Part shown: positions 1 to 10,356 of the stretch, piece by piece
Layout: every line of letters starts with the position of its first letter
How positions within the stretch are numbered: the first letter of the stretch is position 1
NCBI GenBank assembly: GCA_945897475.1
Contig: CAMDFL010000037.1
Coordinates: 1-33,483, forward strand
Direction of reading: 5' to 3'
From: Bordetella parapertussis
GTDB lineage: Bacteria; Pseudomonadota; Gammaproteobacteria; Burkholderiales; SG8-39
Length of the DNA: 33,483 nt
Program-made: the position numbers and the translations under genes
Notes under the pieces: model-generated
Database searches by the model: none
What the model was told of the DNA's origin: nothing
What the model saw: the letters and a program-made list of their open reading frames with translations, nothing else

Positions 1-2
1 GC

Positions 3-521
3 AAATTCTACTATGGCTCACAAGGATCAGGCTCACCCACGCACTTGATCGGCGCCGCGTTCAGCCAGATCACCGGCAATTCCATGGTGCATATTCCCTA
101 CAAAGGAACGCCCCCCATGGTGCAAGCCATGCTCGCCGGCGACATTCAAGTGACGTTTGCCTCCATGACGGCGCTGCTGCCGCAGATCAAGGCAGGCAAG
201 CTGCGCCCGCTGGCCGTGATGGGCCGCAATCGTCAGGCCGAGTTTCCCGATCTGCCCACCACTGTCGAAGCAGGCTTTCCGCAATTGGTAATGTCCAACT
301 GGTGGGTGCTCGCCGCACCCAAGGGAACGCCGGCGCCGATTCTCAATCGCCTCGGATCAGAGTTCCGCACAGCGCTTGCCGACCCGGAAGCGCGCAAAAA
401 AATCTCCGGATTTGGACACAACCCGGTGGGCCTGACGCCGGCGGAAACCGCGGCGTTCGTGCGCACGGAATCGGCGCGCTACAAATCGATTATCGAGCAG
501 GGCAAGATCACGTTGAATTAA
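3..521 (+). CDS. Bug/TctC-family tripartite tricarboxylate transporter substrate-binding protein, 3' part (5' truncated by window edge)
   Basis: Frame open from base 3 (KFYYGSQGSGSPTHLIGAAFSQITG...VHIPYKGTPPMVQAMLAGDIQ), typical Bug family C-terminal half; stop TAA at 519-521. Confidence 0.9.
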   Translation, partial: KFYYGSQGSGSPTHLIGAAFSQITGNSMVHIPYKGTPPMVQAMLAGDIQVTFASMTALLPQIKAGKLRPLAVMGRNRQAEFPDLPTTVEAGFPQLVMSNWWVLAAPKGTPAPILNRLGSEFRTALADPEARKKISGFGHNPVGLTPAETAAFVRTESARYKSIIEQGKITLN

Positions 522-551
522 AAACAAATGGATTAACGCCCGACAAGGCAA

Positions 552-575
552 GCGCCAAGATGTGTTTCTTGGCGC
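552..575. terminator. Hairpin between convergent genes (GCGCCAAG-8 nt-CTTGGCGC)
   Basis: 8-bp perfect inverted repeat in the intergenic gap between converging CDSs. Confidence 0.5.
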
Positions 576-585
576 CGGCGTGAAA

Positions 586-1938
586 TTAAGCCAACGCCAC
601 CTTGAATTCACACCCCGTCTTCGCGGTCACTTGATCCACCGTAACCCCGGGGTGCAGCTCTTTCAACACCAGTCCCTTGCCATTCTCCACCTGGAAAACG
701 CAAAGATCGGTGATAATCATCGAGACCACGCCTTTCGCTGTCACCGGCAACTTGCAGTCTTTCAAAATTTTGGGGCTGCCATCACGCGAGGTGTGTTCCA
801 TCAGCACGATCACGCGCCGTACTCCCGCCACCAGATCCATGGCGCCGCCGGGGCCTTTCACCATCGCGCCGGGCACCATCCAGTTGGCGAGATCGCCGTT
901 TTCGGCCACCTCCAGACCTCCGAGAATCGCCAGATCGATGTGACCGCCGCGGATCATCGCGAAGGAATCGGCGCTTGAGAAAAAGCTGGAGCCGGGAATG
1001 GTGGTCACCGTCTGCTTGCCAGCATTGATGAGATCGGGATCGATTTTGTCCTCGGTCGGGAACGGACCGATGCCCAGCAATCCATTTTCCGATTGCAGCG
1101 TGACGTTCACACCCGCCGGAATGTAATTGGCCACCAGCGTGGGCATGCCGATGCCCAGGTTGACGTAATAGCCGTCGCGCAGCTCCTTGGCCGCGCGTTG
1201 CGCGATCATGACGCGCATCGGCGATTCCTTTTTTGATGCCGCCTGACCGGAGACCGTGCGAAACTCGATACGCTTCTCGTAACTCGCACCTTGCACGATA
1301 CGATCCACATACACGCCTGGCGTGTCGATGCCATCAGGATCGAGTTCGCCGATTTCAACCAACTCCTCCACTTCCGCGACTGTTATCTTTCCACAGGTGG
1401 CGATCATGGGATTGAAGTTCATCGCCGTTTTGTTGTAGATGAGATTGCCCGCTTTATCGCCCTTCCACGCCTTGACAATGGACAGATCGGCGCGGATTGC
1501 CTCCTCCAGGACAAAGTTCTCGCCATCGAATTGCCGCGTGTCCTTGCCTTCGGTCAACTTGGTGCCAAAACCCGTGCGCGTATAAAAGGCCGGGATACCG
1601 GCGCCACCGGCGCGCAGCTTCTCCGCGAGCGTGCCTTGCGGCGTCAAGGTGAGATCGAGTTCGCCGGCCAGGACCTGGCGCTCAAATTCCTTGTTCTCCC
1701 CAACGTAGGAGGCGATCACCTTTTTAACCTGACGGGATTTCAGCAACAGGCCCATGCCAAAATCATCCACGCCGGCGTTGTTGCCAATGATGGTGAGATT
1801 CTTAACACCGCTCTCGACCAGGCCATGAATCAGATTCTCGGGAATGCCACAAAGGCCAAATCCGCCGGCGGCAATCGACATTCCGTCTTTGAGCAAACCA
1901 TCCAGGGCCGCTTTGGCGTTTGGAAATACTTTTTTCAT
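586..1938 (-). CDS. Fused 3-oxoacid CoA-transferase (A and B domains in one polypeptide, SCOT-like)
   Basis: A domain [14 protein letters not shown] domain with [10 protein letters not shown] (catalytic Glu) and [11 protein letters not shown]; likely start MKKVFPNAK at 1938 rather than 2004. Confidence 0.9.
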   Translation of the reverse strand: MKKVFPNAKAALDGLLKDGMSIAAGGFGLCGIPENLIHGLVESGVKNLTIIGNNAGVDDFGMGLLLKSRQVKKVIASYVGENKEFERQVLAGELDLTLTPQGTLAEKLRAGGAGIPAFYTRTGFGTKLTEGKDTRQFDGENFVLEEAIRADLSIVKAWKGDKAGNLIYNKTAMNFNPMIATCGKITVAEVEELVEIGELDPDGIDTPGVYVDRIVQGASYEKRIEFRTVSGQAASKKESPMRVMIAQRAAKELRDGYYVNLGIGMPTLVANYIPAGVNVTLQSENGLLGIGPFPTEDKIDPDLINAGKQTVTTIPGSSFFSSADSFAMIRGGHIDLAILGGLEVAENGDLANWMVPGAMVKGPGGAMDLVAGVRRVIVLMEHTSRDGSPKILKDCKLPVTAKGVVSMIITDLCVFQVENGKGLVLKELHPGVTVDQVTAKTGCEFKVALA

Positions 1939-2081
1939 TGGAGCATCACCTAAAAAGGATATCGGAAAGAAATTATAATCTCCCATGAACCTGCCACCAC
2001 GCAATGCTTTTTATCAGGATGCTGGATACCTGCCACATAAACAAGTCTGCGTACCAGCATTTTCTCAATTACGGATGAATC

Positions 2082-3728
2082 ATGGCCGAACGTGACGTTA
2101 TGGAGTACGACCTAGTCATTGTCGGCGGCGGACCCGCGGGCCTGGCCACGGCCATTCACGCCCGGCAGCTTGCCGCGCAACTCGGTATAGAGATCAGCGT
2201 CTGCGTCTTGGAAAAGGGCTCCGAGATCGGCGCCCATATTCTCTCCGGCGCGGTGATGGACCCACGCGCCATCACCGAACTCATCCCCGATTGGAAAGCA
2301 CAGGGCGCCCCGCTGGATGTCGCAGTGACCGAGGATCGCTTCCTCTTTCTGACCGAATCCAGCGCGAAACGCGTGCCCAATGCGCTGTTGCCCGATTGCT
2401 TTCGCAATCACGGCAACTACGTGGTGAGCTTGGCCAACATCTGCCGCTGGATGGGAAAAAAAGCCGAGGAGCTGGGCGTCGATCTGTATCCTGGCTTCGC
2501 CGCCGCGGAAATTCTATTCAATGATCATGGCGCGGTGAAGGGCGTTGCAACCGGCGACATGGGCATAGGGCGCGACGGAAAGCGCGGCGCACGGCATCAG
2601 CCCGGCATCGAGCTGCATGCCAAATACACGATTTTTGCCGAAGGTTGCCGCGGACATCTGGGTCTTCGTTTGATGGAACAATTCAAGCTGCGCGCCGATT
2701 GCGATCCCCAGGTACATGGCATCGGATTGAAAGAGCTATGGGAGATAGATCCCGCGAAGCACCAGCCAGGCTTAGTAATTCATTCGGCGGGCTGGCCGCT
2801 TCAGTCTGACACCTACGGTGGTTCATTCCTCTATCACATGGAGAACAACCTGGTTTCGGTTGGTTTCGTCCTAGGTCTGGGCTTTGAGAATCCTTACCTC
2901 AGCCCATTTGAGGAGTTCCAGCGTTATAAGACCCATCCGGCAATCAAAACTTTTTTCGAAGGCGGTAAGCGTCTAGCATACGGTGCACGCGCGATCGCGG
3001 CAGGCGGTGTACTTTCCCTGCCCAAACTCTGCTTTCCTGGCGGCTGCCTGGTGGGCGACGACGCTGGGTTTCTCAATGCTTCGCGCATCAAAGGCAGTCA
3101 CGCCGCGATCAAATCGGGCATGCTGGCCGCGCAAGCGGCAGTCCTGGCGATAAACGCGGACCGTTCCCACGATGAGTTGACGACCTATCCGGAATCGTTC
3201 CAGAAATCCTGGCTGTTCGAGGAGCTGTGGCAGGCGCGTAATTTCAAGCAATGGATGTCAAAGGGGCTGTACACCGGTTCGGTGATGGTGGGCATGGAGC
3301 AGTGGCTGCTTGGGGGAAAATTCCCCTGGACTTTGCATCACCAGCACGCCGATCACGAAACCTTGAAGCCCGCAGCCGAATGCACGCCGATTGAGTACCC
3401 CAAGCCAGATGGGAAAATCAGCTTTGATCGCATGTCCTCGGTCTTCATCTCAAACACCAATCACGAGGAAGATCAACCCATTCACCTCGGCTTACGCGAT
3501 TCCGCGGTTCCGGTATCCGTGAACCTCGCAAAATTTGCCGGCCCGGAGGCGCGCTACTGTCCGGCTGGCGTCTATGAATTCGTGAAAAACGAAGACCATA
3601 CCGACAGATTGCAAATCAACGCTCAGAACTGCGTTCACTGCAAGACCTGCGACATCAAAGACCCCACCCAAAACATCATCTGGGTCACACCCGAGGGCGG
3701 CGGCGGTCCGAATTATCCGAATATGTAA
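2082..3728 (+). CDS. Electron transfer flavoprotein-ubiquinone oxidoreductase
   Basis: N-terminal FAD motif DLVIVGGGPAGLATAI; C-terminal 4Fe-4S segment CVHCKTCDIKDPTQNIIWVTPEGGGGPNYPNM. Confidence 0.95.
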   Translation: MAERDVMEYDLVIVGGGPAGLATAIHARQLAAQLGIEISVCVLEKGSEIGAHILSGAVMDPRAITELIPDWKAQGAPLDVAVTEDRFLFLTESSAKRVPNALLPDCFRNHGNYVVSLANICRWMGKKAEELGVDLYPGFAAAEILFNDHGAVKGVATGDMGIGRDGKRGARHQPGIELHAKYTIFAEGCRGHLGLRLMEQFKLRADCDPQVHGIGLKELWEIDPAKHQPGLVIHSAGWPLQSDTYGGSFLYHMENNLVSVGFVLGLGFENPYLSPFEEFQRYKTHPAIKTFFEGGKRLAYGARAIAAGGVLSLPKLCFPGGCLVGDDAGFLNASRIKGSHAAIKSGMLAAQAAVLAINADRSHDELTTYPESFQKSWLFEELWQARNFKQWMSKGLYTGSVMVGMEQWLLGGKFPWTLHHQHADHETLKPAAECTPIEYPKPDGKISFDRMSSVFISNTNHEEDQPIHLGLRDSAVPVSVNLAKFAGPEARYCPAGVYEFVKNEDHTDRLQINAQNCVHCKTCDIKDPTQNIIWVTPEGGGGPNYPNM

Positions 3729-3832
3729 CAAGGGAGGAGACGCGATGGCGCATGCGTGCGCTCCCATTCACGCCCGATAAAATTCTCGCCAGCCTAAGCT
3801 AGGGGCGAATCATCAACCAAGGAGAGCACAGC

Positions 3833-4330
3833 TTGCCAAGCGCCAGTCTTACGATTACCTGGGATGCATCGATGAACCGCAATACCGCGCACCACATGAG
3901 CGGCCGGGAGTACATCGAAGCCGGAATTGCCGGGCGAGTACCGCGTTCACCCATGTCGCAATTAATGGGCTTCACCACCGTGGAAGTCGGCGAGGGTTTC
4001 ATCGCGGTCGAATGCACGCCGGGGGAACATCACTACAATCTTCTCGGTAGCGCGCATGGCGGATTGGCGGCGACGCTACTCGACAATTGCATGGGCGGAG
4101 CCGTGCAATCGACCATGCCTGCGGGATTATTCGCCACCACGATCGAGATGAAAGCCAACTTTGTGCGCGCCATTAGCGCCGCTTCGGGTAAATTGCGCTG
4201 CGAAGGCCGTGTCATTCATCCCGGAAAACGCGTCGCGACGGCTGAAGGTCGTATCCTCGATGCATCAGGAAAACTCTACGCCCACGGCAGCACCACCATG
4301 ATGATTTTACCTATGAAGGAAAATGCATAA
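3833..4330 (+). CDS. PaaI/hotdog-fold thioesterase family protein
   Basis: GEHHYNLLGSAHGGLAATLLDNCMGGAVQS...VRAISAASGKLRCEGRVIHPGKRVATAEGRI; TTG start preceded by AAGGAGAG. Confidence 0.85.
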   Translation: MPSASLTITWDASMNRNTAHHMSGREYIEAGIAGRVPRSPMSQLMGFTTVEVGEGFIAVECTPGEHHYNLLGSAHGGLAATLLDNCMGGAVQSTMPAGLFATTIEMKANFVRAISAASGKLRCEGRVIHPGKRVATAEGRILDASGKLYAHGSTTMMILPMKENA

Positions 4331-4348
4331 GCGGGTTACAGAACCCGC
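4331..4348. terminator. Hairpin GCGGGTT-acag-AACCCGC between convergent genes
   Basis: 7-bp perfect stem directly after the thioesterase stop codon. Confidence 0.45.
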
Positions 4349-4381
4349 CTACGCGGCTAGAGTTCAATTTTGCATTACGGA

Positions 4382-5563
4382 TCAGGCCGCTTGCTTGAGC
4401 ATTGCCTCACTATCGGCCTGCAATCGCGGCAACACTTCCTTGGCCAGCAGAGTCAGGCTGTCCACAGTGTCTTCGTGCGACAGGTGACCAGCCTGACACA
4501 TCGCCAGCAGATTACCCAAGCCGCCGCAACGGTCACGGAAGCTAACAATTTGCTTGTAGACCTCATCCGGTGTACCCGCGAATATGACGCCGGAGTCGAT
4601 CAAGTCTTGTACGCTGCCTTCCAAAATGTTGACGCTCTTGCCCTCGCGGGTCATGGTCGCTCGTTTCACGTTCGACTTGAGTTGGCGCACCGCGTCCGTC
4701 GGTGAAAAATATCCCGGCGGCGTCTTAAACGGATCAGCGACGATGCTGCTGGTCTTTATGTATCCCATTAAAATTTCGGCGCGCCGCAGTGCCTCCTGAG
4801 TGGTTGAGGCAACCGCGACCAGCCCCAGATAGGCGAAGCGATCAGGCGTAGGTTGCGGCCGCCCCAATTCGACACACGCGGCACGATAGTGATCGAAGAG
4901 ATCCTTGGTCCTGAACCCGGACAGAAACGTCGCCAGGACATAGCCGCGCGCGGCAATCTCACGAATATTGATCGGCGCCGCACCAGTGATCCATACCGGC
5001 GGATGCGGCTGCTGCCAGCACTGCGGCCAAACATTGACATTGCGATATTGAAAATACTCGCCCTGCCAATCGAACGGGCCGTCGCGCGTCGACAATGCCT
5101 TCAGGATCAGGTCGTGTGCTTCCCAGAACCGGTCCATCTGCCCGACAGCGGAACGCGGCGAGACCGCGAGCTCGTAAGGAACACCCCGCACCAGCCCCAT
5201 GTCGAAGCGCCCGCGCGAGATCACATCGATGGTGGCGAATTCTTCGGCGATGCGCACTGGATCGACGCGGTTCGCAATCGGCATACCCAGGGTCAGAATC
5301 CGAGCGCGTTTGGTGATTCGCGCGAGTATCCCCAGCGTAATGGTGCAAACCGAGGTGATGCAGGTCGCGGTCGCATGGTGTTCATTCACCATGATGTCCA
5401 GGCCCAGTTCGTCAGACAAACACCATTCGTCTTCGTGACGATGATAGATGTCGGCCGCGACACGCGGATCGCATTCGCGGTTGGGTAAATTGACGCGCAA
5501 TGACGCAACACCATCGCGCCAAGCATTGGGATACGGTTGCTCGGTAAAGTGATAAATCCTCAT
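4382..5563 (-). CDS. LLM-class (luciferase-like) flavin-dependent oxidoreductase
   Basis: VNEHHATATCITSVCTITLGILARITKRARILTLGMPIANRVDPVRIAEEFATIDVISRGRFDMGLVRG is characteristic of the bacterial luciferase-like family. Confidence 0.9.
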   Translation of the reverse strand: MRIYHFTEQPYPNAWRDGVASLRVNLPNRECDPRVAADIYHRHEDEWCLSDELGLDIMVNEHHATATCITSVCTITLGILARITKRARILTLGMPIANRVDPVRIAEEFATIDVISRGRFDMGLVRGVPYELAVSPRSAVGQMDRFWEAHDLILKALSTRDGPFDWQGEYFQYRNVNVWPQCWQQPHPPVWITGAAPINIREIAARGYVLATFLSGFRTKDLFDHYRAACVELGRPQPTPDRFAYLGLVAVASTTQEALRRAEILMGYIKTSSIVADPFKTPPGYFSPTDAVRQLKSNVKRATMTREGKSVNILEGSVQDLIDSGVIFAGTPDEVYKQIVSFRDRCGGLGNLLAMCQAGHLSHEDTVDSLTLLAKEVLPRLQADSEAMLKQAA

Positions 5564-5593
5564 GACTTCCCTTCCTCGTTATTCATTAAAACA

Positions 5594-5697
5594 GGGTCAG
5601 AGTGACATTAACCAATCTAACTCTGACCTCGATTGATTATTTTAAAACCGGATCAGAGTGACATTGACTAATCTGACTCTGACCTCGATTGATTAAG
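5594..5697. repeat. Two direct copies (56-bp period) of a palindromic element, GGTCAGAGT...ACTCTGACCTCGATTGATTA
   Basis: Copy 1 dyad 5595-5628 (9-bp arms); copy 2 core dyad 5653-5682 (7-bp arms); near-identical sequence and spacing. Confidence 0.85.
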
Positions 5698-6475
5698 CTG
5701 CGATGGGCTGGCCTGCGAATTCCAGCAGCAGGGTCGCCAGCGCCTGCGGTTGCTCGATGTGCGGGAAATGACCGGCGGCGGGGATTTCCTGGTACGCGGT
5801 GGTCCCGGATCCGGGGATGGCTTGGGCATAACGAAGCCCCCATCCCGGGGCCATCATGCGATCGCTTGCGCCGCACAGCACCAGGCTGGGGATACGTATG
5901 CGGTGCAGCCTTTGTGCCAGCTTCGGGTTATGCATATAGGGATTCCACGCGTAGAGCGCGGAGGACTGCCGGTTCCTGGCGATGATTGCGAGATCATCGT
6001 CGCTGAACGACGCGTAGTCGCGCTGCGCTTTGGCGACGTCGTGGAAAGCCAGTTCATGCAGTTTGGGCTGCGGCACCGCGAAAATATCGGCCACATCGCT
6101 AGTCTCGCGCGACCCGAACTTGGCCCCTACCGGATCGAGCAGTACCAGCTGGGAAATACGCTGCGTGTTCTTGATCGCCAATTCCATAGCGATCCACGCA
6201 CCGAACGAAGAACCCACCAGCAGCACATCGCGAAGATCGAGTTGATCCATCAGGTCCAGATAAAAATAGGCAATGTCGTCAACAGTGGTAAATCCCTTGG
6301 GCAGTCCGGTGCCGCCAAAGCCCGGATGCGAAGGGGCCAGTACCCGCCAATCGGCCGCTAAGCGATCAATAAACGGCTTGGCGCCATGCAGGCCTATGTG
6401 CGGATGCAGGAAAAGGATGGTCTTGCCCTTTCCCTGTTCAATCATTTCCAGTTGCGTTCCACGTACATCCACCAC
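5693..6475 (-). CDS. Alpha/beta hydrolase
   Basis: Nucleophile elbow GSSFGAW, PSHPGFGGTG, C-terminal AAGHFPHIEQP. Confidence 0.9.
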   Translation of the reverse strand: MVDVRGTQLEMIEQGKGKTILFLHPHIGLHGAKPFIDRLAADWRVLAPSHPGFGGTGLPKGFTTVDDIAYFYLDLMDQLDLRDVLLVGSSFGAWIAMELAIKNTQRISQLVLLDPVGAKFGSRETSDVADIFAVPQPKLHELAFHDVAKAQRDYASFSDDDLAIIARNRQSSALYAWNPYMHNPKLAQRLHRIRIPSLVLCGASDRMMAPGWGLRYAQAIPGSGTTAYQEIPAAGHFPHIEQPQALATLLLEFAGQPIAA

Positions 6476-6620
6476 TTGCTCTCCTTTGACGGTCTATCTT
6501 CAATTGCGAATAAAAAACTGCCGCGGATCAAAAAACTGCCACGACCCCCAAACCTTCCGCTGAGCCATCCCCTAAGCCGGCGGAGCCGAAACCAAACAGA
6601 GTGGCATTGAGGCCACCTTT

Positions 6621-6668
6621 CCCGCCAAAATGTAGCGTTGCAAAAAGCGCAAACCTACATTTAGCGGG
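6621..6668. repeat. Long imperfect palindrome (CCCGCCAAAATGTAG...CTACATTTAGCGGG)
   Basis: Inverted repeat read directly; inner GTTGC/GC(G)CAAAC extends the stem. Confidence 0.7.
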
Positions 6669-6723
6669 ACGCATACAAACTCTGATTCTTTGCCAGTATT
6701 TTCAACACTCAACCTGTAAGTGA

Positions 6724-8538
6724 CTAAAACTGCTCCTCGGTCAGTGCCATCACGCCCGCCGCACCGTATAGCACGGTATCGCGAAGGCCGCCAGCCTGAC
6801 TGAGAAGGTGGCCGGCATAAAAACGCGCAGAAATGATTTTCGCCTGATAAAACACCGCATCCCCCGATGCGGCGGCAAGCTGCCCCGATACAGTGGCAAG
6901 CAGCCTATTGGCCGCCAATGCAGCTCGCGCCATCTGCCAGCCGCCGCAAACGATGCCCATCAGCTTGAGAAACGGCACAGCGCCCGCGTGCGCGGCCTTG
7001 ATGTCAACCGCATACGTAGCCACGATCCAGTCAACACATTCGGATACCGCGGCTATGCCCCGGCCCAGCGACTCGCGGATCACGGTGAAGTCCTCCCCCG
7101 ATACCCTGGCAAGATCGGATTCGGCGGCGCGCATCAAGGCAATCAACTCGCGCGCGGTGGCGCCGCCATCGCGCGCAATCTTTCGTCCAATAAGATCGTT
7201 GGCCTGAATGCCGGTGGTGCCCTCGTAGATGGTGATGATGCGCGCATCGCGCAAATGCTGAGCGGCGCCGGTCTCCTCGATAAAGCCCATGCCACCGTGA
7301 ATCTGCACACCGGTGGTGGCCACATCGATACCGGTCTCGGTGCTCCAACCCTTGACCACCGGTATCATCAAGTCAACGAAAGCCTGTTGCCTGGCGCGCT
7401 CCGACTTGTCCGCATGCCGATGAGCCGCGTCCATGGCCGCTGCCACCACATAGGCAAGCGCGCGCATGGCCTCGGTCTGAGTTTTCATGCTCATCAACAT
7501 GCGACGTACATCGGGCTGACGAATGATGGGCACCGACTTTGCGCCGCCCGCGAGGTCACGGCTCTGGATGCGTTCGCGAGCAAAGGCCAACGCCTGCTGG
7601 TAGGCACGCTCGGCGATCGCCACGCCTTCCAGGCCCACGGCAAAGCGCGCCGCGTTCATCATGATGAACATGTATTCGAGACCACGATTTTCCTCGCCGA
7701 CCAGCGTGCCAATCGCACCCTGTTTCTCCCCGTAGATCATCACCGCTGTGGGGCTGGCATGGATACCAAGCTTGTGTTCGAGAGAAGCACACTTAACGTC
7801 GTTGCACTCACCCGGCGTGCCATCAGCATTGAGCACAAATTTAGGCACGATAAATAAGGAAATGCCGCGCACACCCTCGGGCGCATCGGGTGTTCGCGCC
7901 AGCACCAGATGCACGATGTTCTCGGTGAAATCCTGCTCACCCCAGGTGATGAATATTTTCTGGCCGTGGATGCGGTAGCTGCCGTCGGGCTGACGCTGGG
8001 CGCGCGTCTTGATGAGACCAAGATCAGACCCCGCCTGCGGCTCGGTGAGATTCATGGTGCCGGTCCAGGCGCCCTCGACCATTTTCGGCAGATAGTTTTT
8101 TTTCTGCTCGTTGGTGCCGCGAAGCAACAATGCTTCGATAGCGCCAGCGGTCAACAGTGGGCACAATGAAAAGGATAAATTGGCCGACTTCCACATTTCC
8201 ATGACCGGCGTGGATACGAGCTTGGGCAGGCCCTGTCCACCGTATTGCGCTGGAAATTGCAAAGCGTTCCAGCCGCCTTCGACGAATTGCCGATAGGCAT
8301 CCTTGAACCCCTTTGGCGTGGTGACGGCGCCGTCTTTGAGTACTGCTCCTTCCTGGTCGCCACTTTGATTCAAGGGGGCAAGTACCTCCGAGGAGAAACG
8401 GCCGTTCTCCTCAAGAATCTGCCTCACCAGTTCTTCACCGACATCTTCGCAACCGGGAAGGCTGGCGACTTGATCCAGACCGGCAAGTTCACGCAGCACG
8501 AAGAGCATGTCCTTGATTGGGGCCTTGTACTGGATCAT
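6724..8538 (-). CDS. Acyl-CoA dehydrogenase, about 600-aa DmdC-like subfamily
   Basis: MNLTEPQAGSDLGLIKTRA, HIHGGMGFIEETGAAQHLRDARIITIYEGTTGIQANDLIGRKI; extended C-terminal domain. Confidence 0.93.
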   Translation of the reverse strand: MIQYKAPIKDMLFVLRELAGLDQVASLPGCEDVGEELVRQILEENGRFSSEVLAPLNQSGDQEGAVLKDGAVTTPKGFKDAYRQFVEGGWNALQFPAQYGGQGLPKLVSTPVMEMWKSANLSFSLCPLLTAGAIEALLLRGTNEQKKNYLPKMVEGAWTGTMNLTEPQAGSDLGLIKTRAQRQPDGSYRIHGQKIFITWGEQDFTENIVHLVLARTPDAPEGVRGISLFIVPKFVLNADGTPGECNDVKCASLEHKLGIHASPTAVMIYGEKQGAIGTLVGEENRGLEYMFIMMNAARFAVGLEGVAIAERAYQQALAFARERIQSRDLAGGAKSVPIIRQPDVRRMLMSMKTQTEAMRALAYVVAAAMDAAHRHADKSERARQQAFVDLMIPVVKGWSTETGIDVATTGVQIHGGMGFIEETGAAQHLRDARIITIYEGTTGIQANDLIGRKIARDGGATARELIALMRAAESDLARVSGEDFTVIRESLGRGIAAVSECVDWIVATYAVDIKAAHAGAVPFLKLMGIVCGGWQMARAALAANRLLATVSGQLAAASGDAVFYQAKIISARFYAGHLLSQAGGLRDTVLYGAAGVMALTEEQF

Positions 8539-8572
8539 GGCTGAATTTTCAAAAAAATTCGGAAAGCTTCAG

Positions 8573-8608
8573 AACGGGGGAAGGGACAGTTCCGTCCCTT
8601 CCCCCGTT
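8573..8608. repeat. 15-bp perfect stem hairpin AACGGGGGAAGGGAC-agttcc-GTCCCTTCCCCCGTT
   Basis: Perfect inverted repeat in the acd-etfA intergenic gap. Confidence 0.85.
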
Positions 8609-8674
8609 ACCCCCAACCCTGCCTAAAAAAACCGTGCCGTGTTTGCGCTGGTACGGTCATTTTATTTGTTCCGC

Positions 8675-9607
8675 CTAACCCAATTCCTTCACCAGTTCGG
8701 GCACGATCTGAAACAAATCTCCCACGATGCCGTAATCGGCCACTTGAAAGATAGGTGCTTCCTCGTCTTTATTGATAGCCACGATCACGCGGCTGTCCTT
8801 CATTCCCGCCAGATGCTGAATGGCACCTGATATTCCGATTGCGATATACAAATTGGGCGCCACGATCTTGCCTGTCTGCCCGACCTGCCAGTCGTTGGGC
8901 ACGTAGCCCGCGTCCACCGCGGCGCGAGAGGCCCCCATGGCGGCATTCAATTTGTCGGCCAGAGGTTCCAATATTTTGAAATTTTCACCCGACCCCATGC
9001 CGCGTCCGCCAGAAACAATGACTTTTGCAGCGCTAAGCTCCGGGCGTTCGGACTTGCTCACACTGCGCCCGACGAAACTGGATAGTCCTGCATCGGCGCC
9101 GGCAGCGATATTTTCAATAGCAGCGGTTCCGCCTTCTGCCGACACCGCATCAAATCCGGTGGTGCGCACCGTAATGACCTTCAGCTTGTCCTTGGACTGA
9201 ACCGTAGCCAGCGCATTACCGGCATAAATCGGCCGCACAAAGGTATCCGCGCTCTTGACTTCAATGATGTCGGAGATCTGCGCCACATCCAGCAGCGCGG
9301 CAATTCGCGGCGTGATATTTTTTCCGAAGCTGGTGGCGGGCGCGAGGATGTGGGTATAGCCGCAAGCCATCCCCACCACCAGCGCCGCAACGTTCTCCGC
9401 CAAGTGCTCGCCGTAATGCGTCGCGTCGGCGATCAGCACCTTACCGACCCCTGAGATGGCCGCCGCGGCCTTCGCCGCGGATCCACAACCGGACCCCGCG
9501 ACCAGCACGGACACCTCCGCGCCGAGCAATAAAGCCGCCGCCACCGTATTACGTGTCGAGGCAAAAACCTTTTGATTGTCGTGCTCCGCGATGACAAGAA
9601 CGCTCAT
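8675..9607 (-). CDS. etfA: Electron transfer flavoprotein alpha subunit
   Basis: C-terminal FAD motif [35 protein letters not shown]...[29 protein letters not shown]. Confidence 0.96.
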   Translation of the reverse strand: MSVLVIAEHDNQKVFASTRNTVAAALLLGAEVSVLVAGSGCGSAAKAAAAISGVGKVLIADATHYGEHLAENVAALVVGMACGYTHILAPATSFGKNITPRIAALLDVAQISDIIEVKSADTFVRPIYAGNALATVQSKDKLKVITVRTTGFDAVSAEGGTAAIENIAAGADAGLSSFVGRSVSKSERPELSAAKVIVSGGRGMGSGENFKILEPLADKLNAAMGASRAAVDAGYVPNDWQVGQTGKIVAPNLYIAIGISGAIQHLAGMKDSRVIVAINKDEEAPIFQVADYGIVGDLFQIVPELVKELG

Positions 9608-10356
9608 GCGATCACCTTGGCTTCATTCCTGAGCTTGTCCACCAGCGTCTTTGCGTCCGGGACCTTGATGCCGGCCTTGCGTTTGGGAGGCTCGTCCACT
9701 TTGAGCGTCACCAAGCGCGGCGCCACATCCACGCCCAGCGCATCGGGCTTGATCACATCCATTATTTTCTTCTTCGCCTTCATGATATTGGGCAGCGTCA
9801 CATAACGCGGCTCGTTCAGGCGCAGATCGGTTGTGACCACCGCCGGCATCGCCAGCAGAACGGTCTCCAGTCCAGCGTCGACTTCACGCGTCACCGCGAG
9901 CTTGTCCCCCTCGCGAACGACTTTGGAGGCAAACGTCCCCTGCGACCATCCAAGCAGCGCGGCCAGCATCTGCCCGGTCTGATTGCAATCATCGTCGATT
10001 GCCTGCTTACCCAGAATCACCAGTCCAGGCTGCTCCTTCTTCGCGATGGCGGCAAGCAACTTTGCTACCGCCAGTGGCTGCAAATCTTCATTGCTCTCCA
10101 CCAGAATCGCCCGATCCGCGCCAAACGCGAGCGCCGTTCGCAGCGTCTCCTGGCAAGCAGTGGTGCCGCAGGAGATCGCAACAATTTCAGTGGCGATACC
10201 CGCCTCCTTGATGCGCAATGCTTCCTCCAGCGCGATTTCATCGAAGGGATTCATCGACATCTTGACGTTTGCCGTTTCCACACCGCTTCCGTCGGATTTG
10301 ACCCGGACTTTGACGTTGTAATCGACCACGCGCTTAACCGCGACCAATATTTTCAC
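9604..10356 (-). CDS. etfB: Electron transfer flavoprotein beta subunit
   Basis: [51 protein letters not shown]; 4-nt overlap with etfA. Confidence 0.96.
   Translation of the reverse strand: MKILVAVKRVVDYNVKVRVKSDGSGVETANVKMSMNPFDEIALEEALRIKEAGIATEIVAISCGTTACQETLRTALAFGADRAILVESNEDLQPLAVAKLLAAIAKKEQPGLVILGKQAIDDDCNQTGQMLAALLGWSQGTFASKVVREGDKLAVTREVDAGLETVLLAMPAVVTTDLRLNEPRYVTLPNIMKAKKKIMDVIKPDALGVDVAPRLVTLKVDEPPKRKAGIKVPDAKTLVDKLRNEAKVIA

Noticed and set aside
1291-1953. 220-aa plus-strand ORF opposite the CoA-transferase
   Set aside because: Antisense shadow ORF without domain signature.
6510-6545. Direct repeat AAAAAACTGCCGCG / AAAAAACTGCCACG
   Set aside because: Only two short copies in an intergenic gap; not distinguishable from chance by eye.
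6808-7857. 349-aa plus-strand ORF
   Set aside because: Antisense to a clear acyl-CoA dehydrogenase; His/Arg-rich composition with no recognisable domain, a typical shadow ORF in GC-rich DNA.
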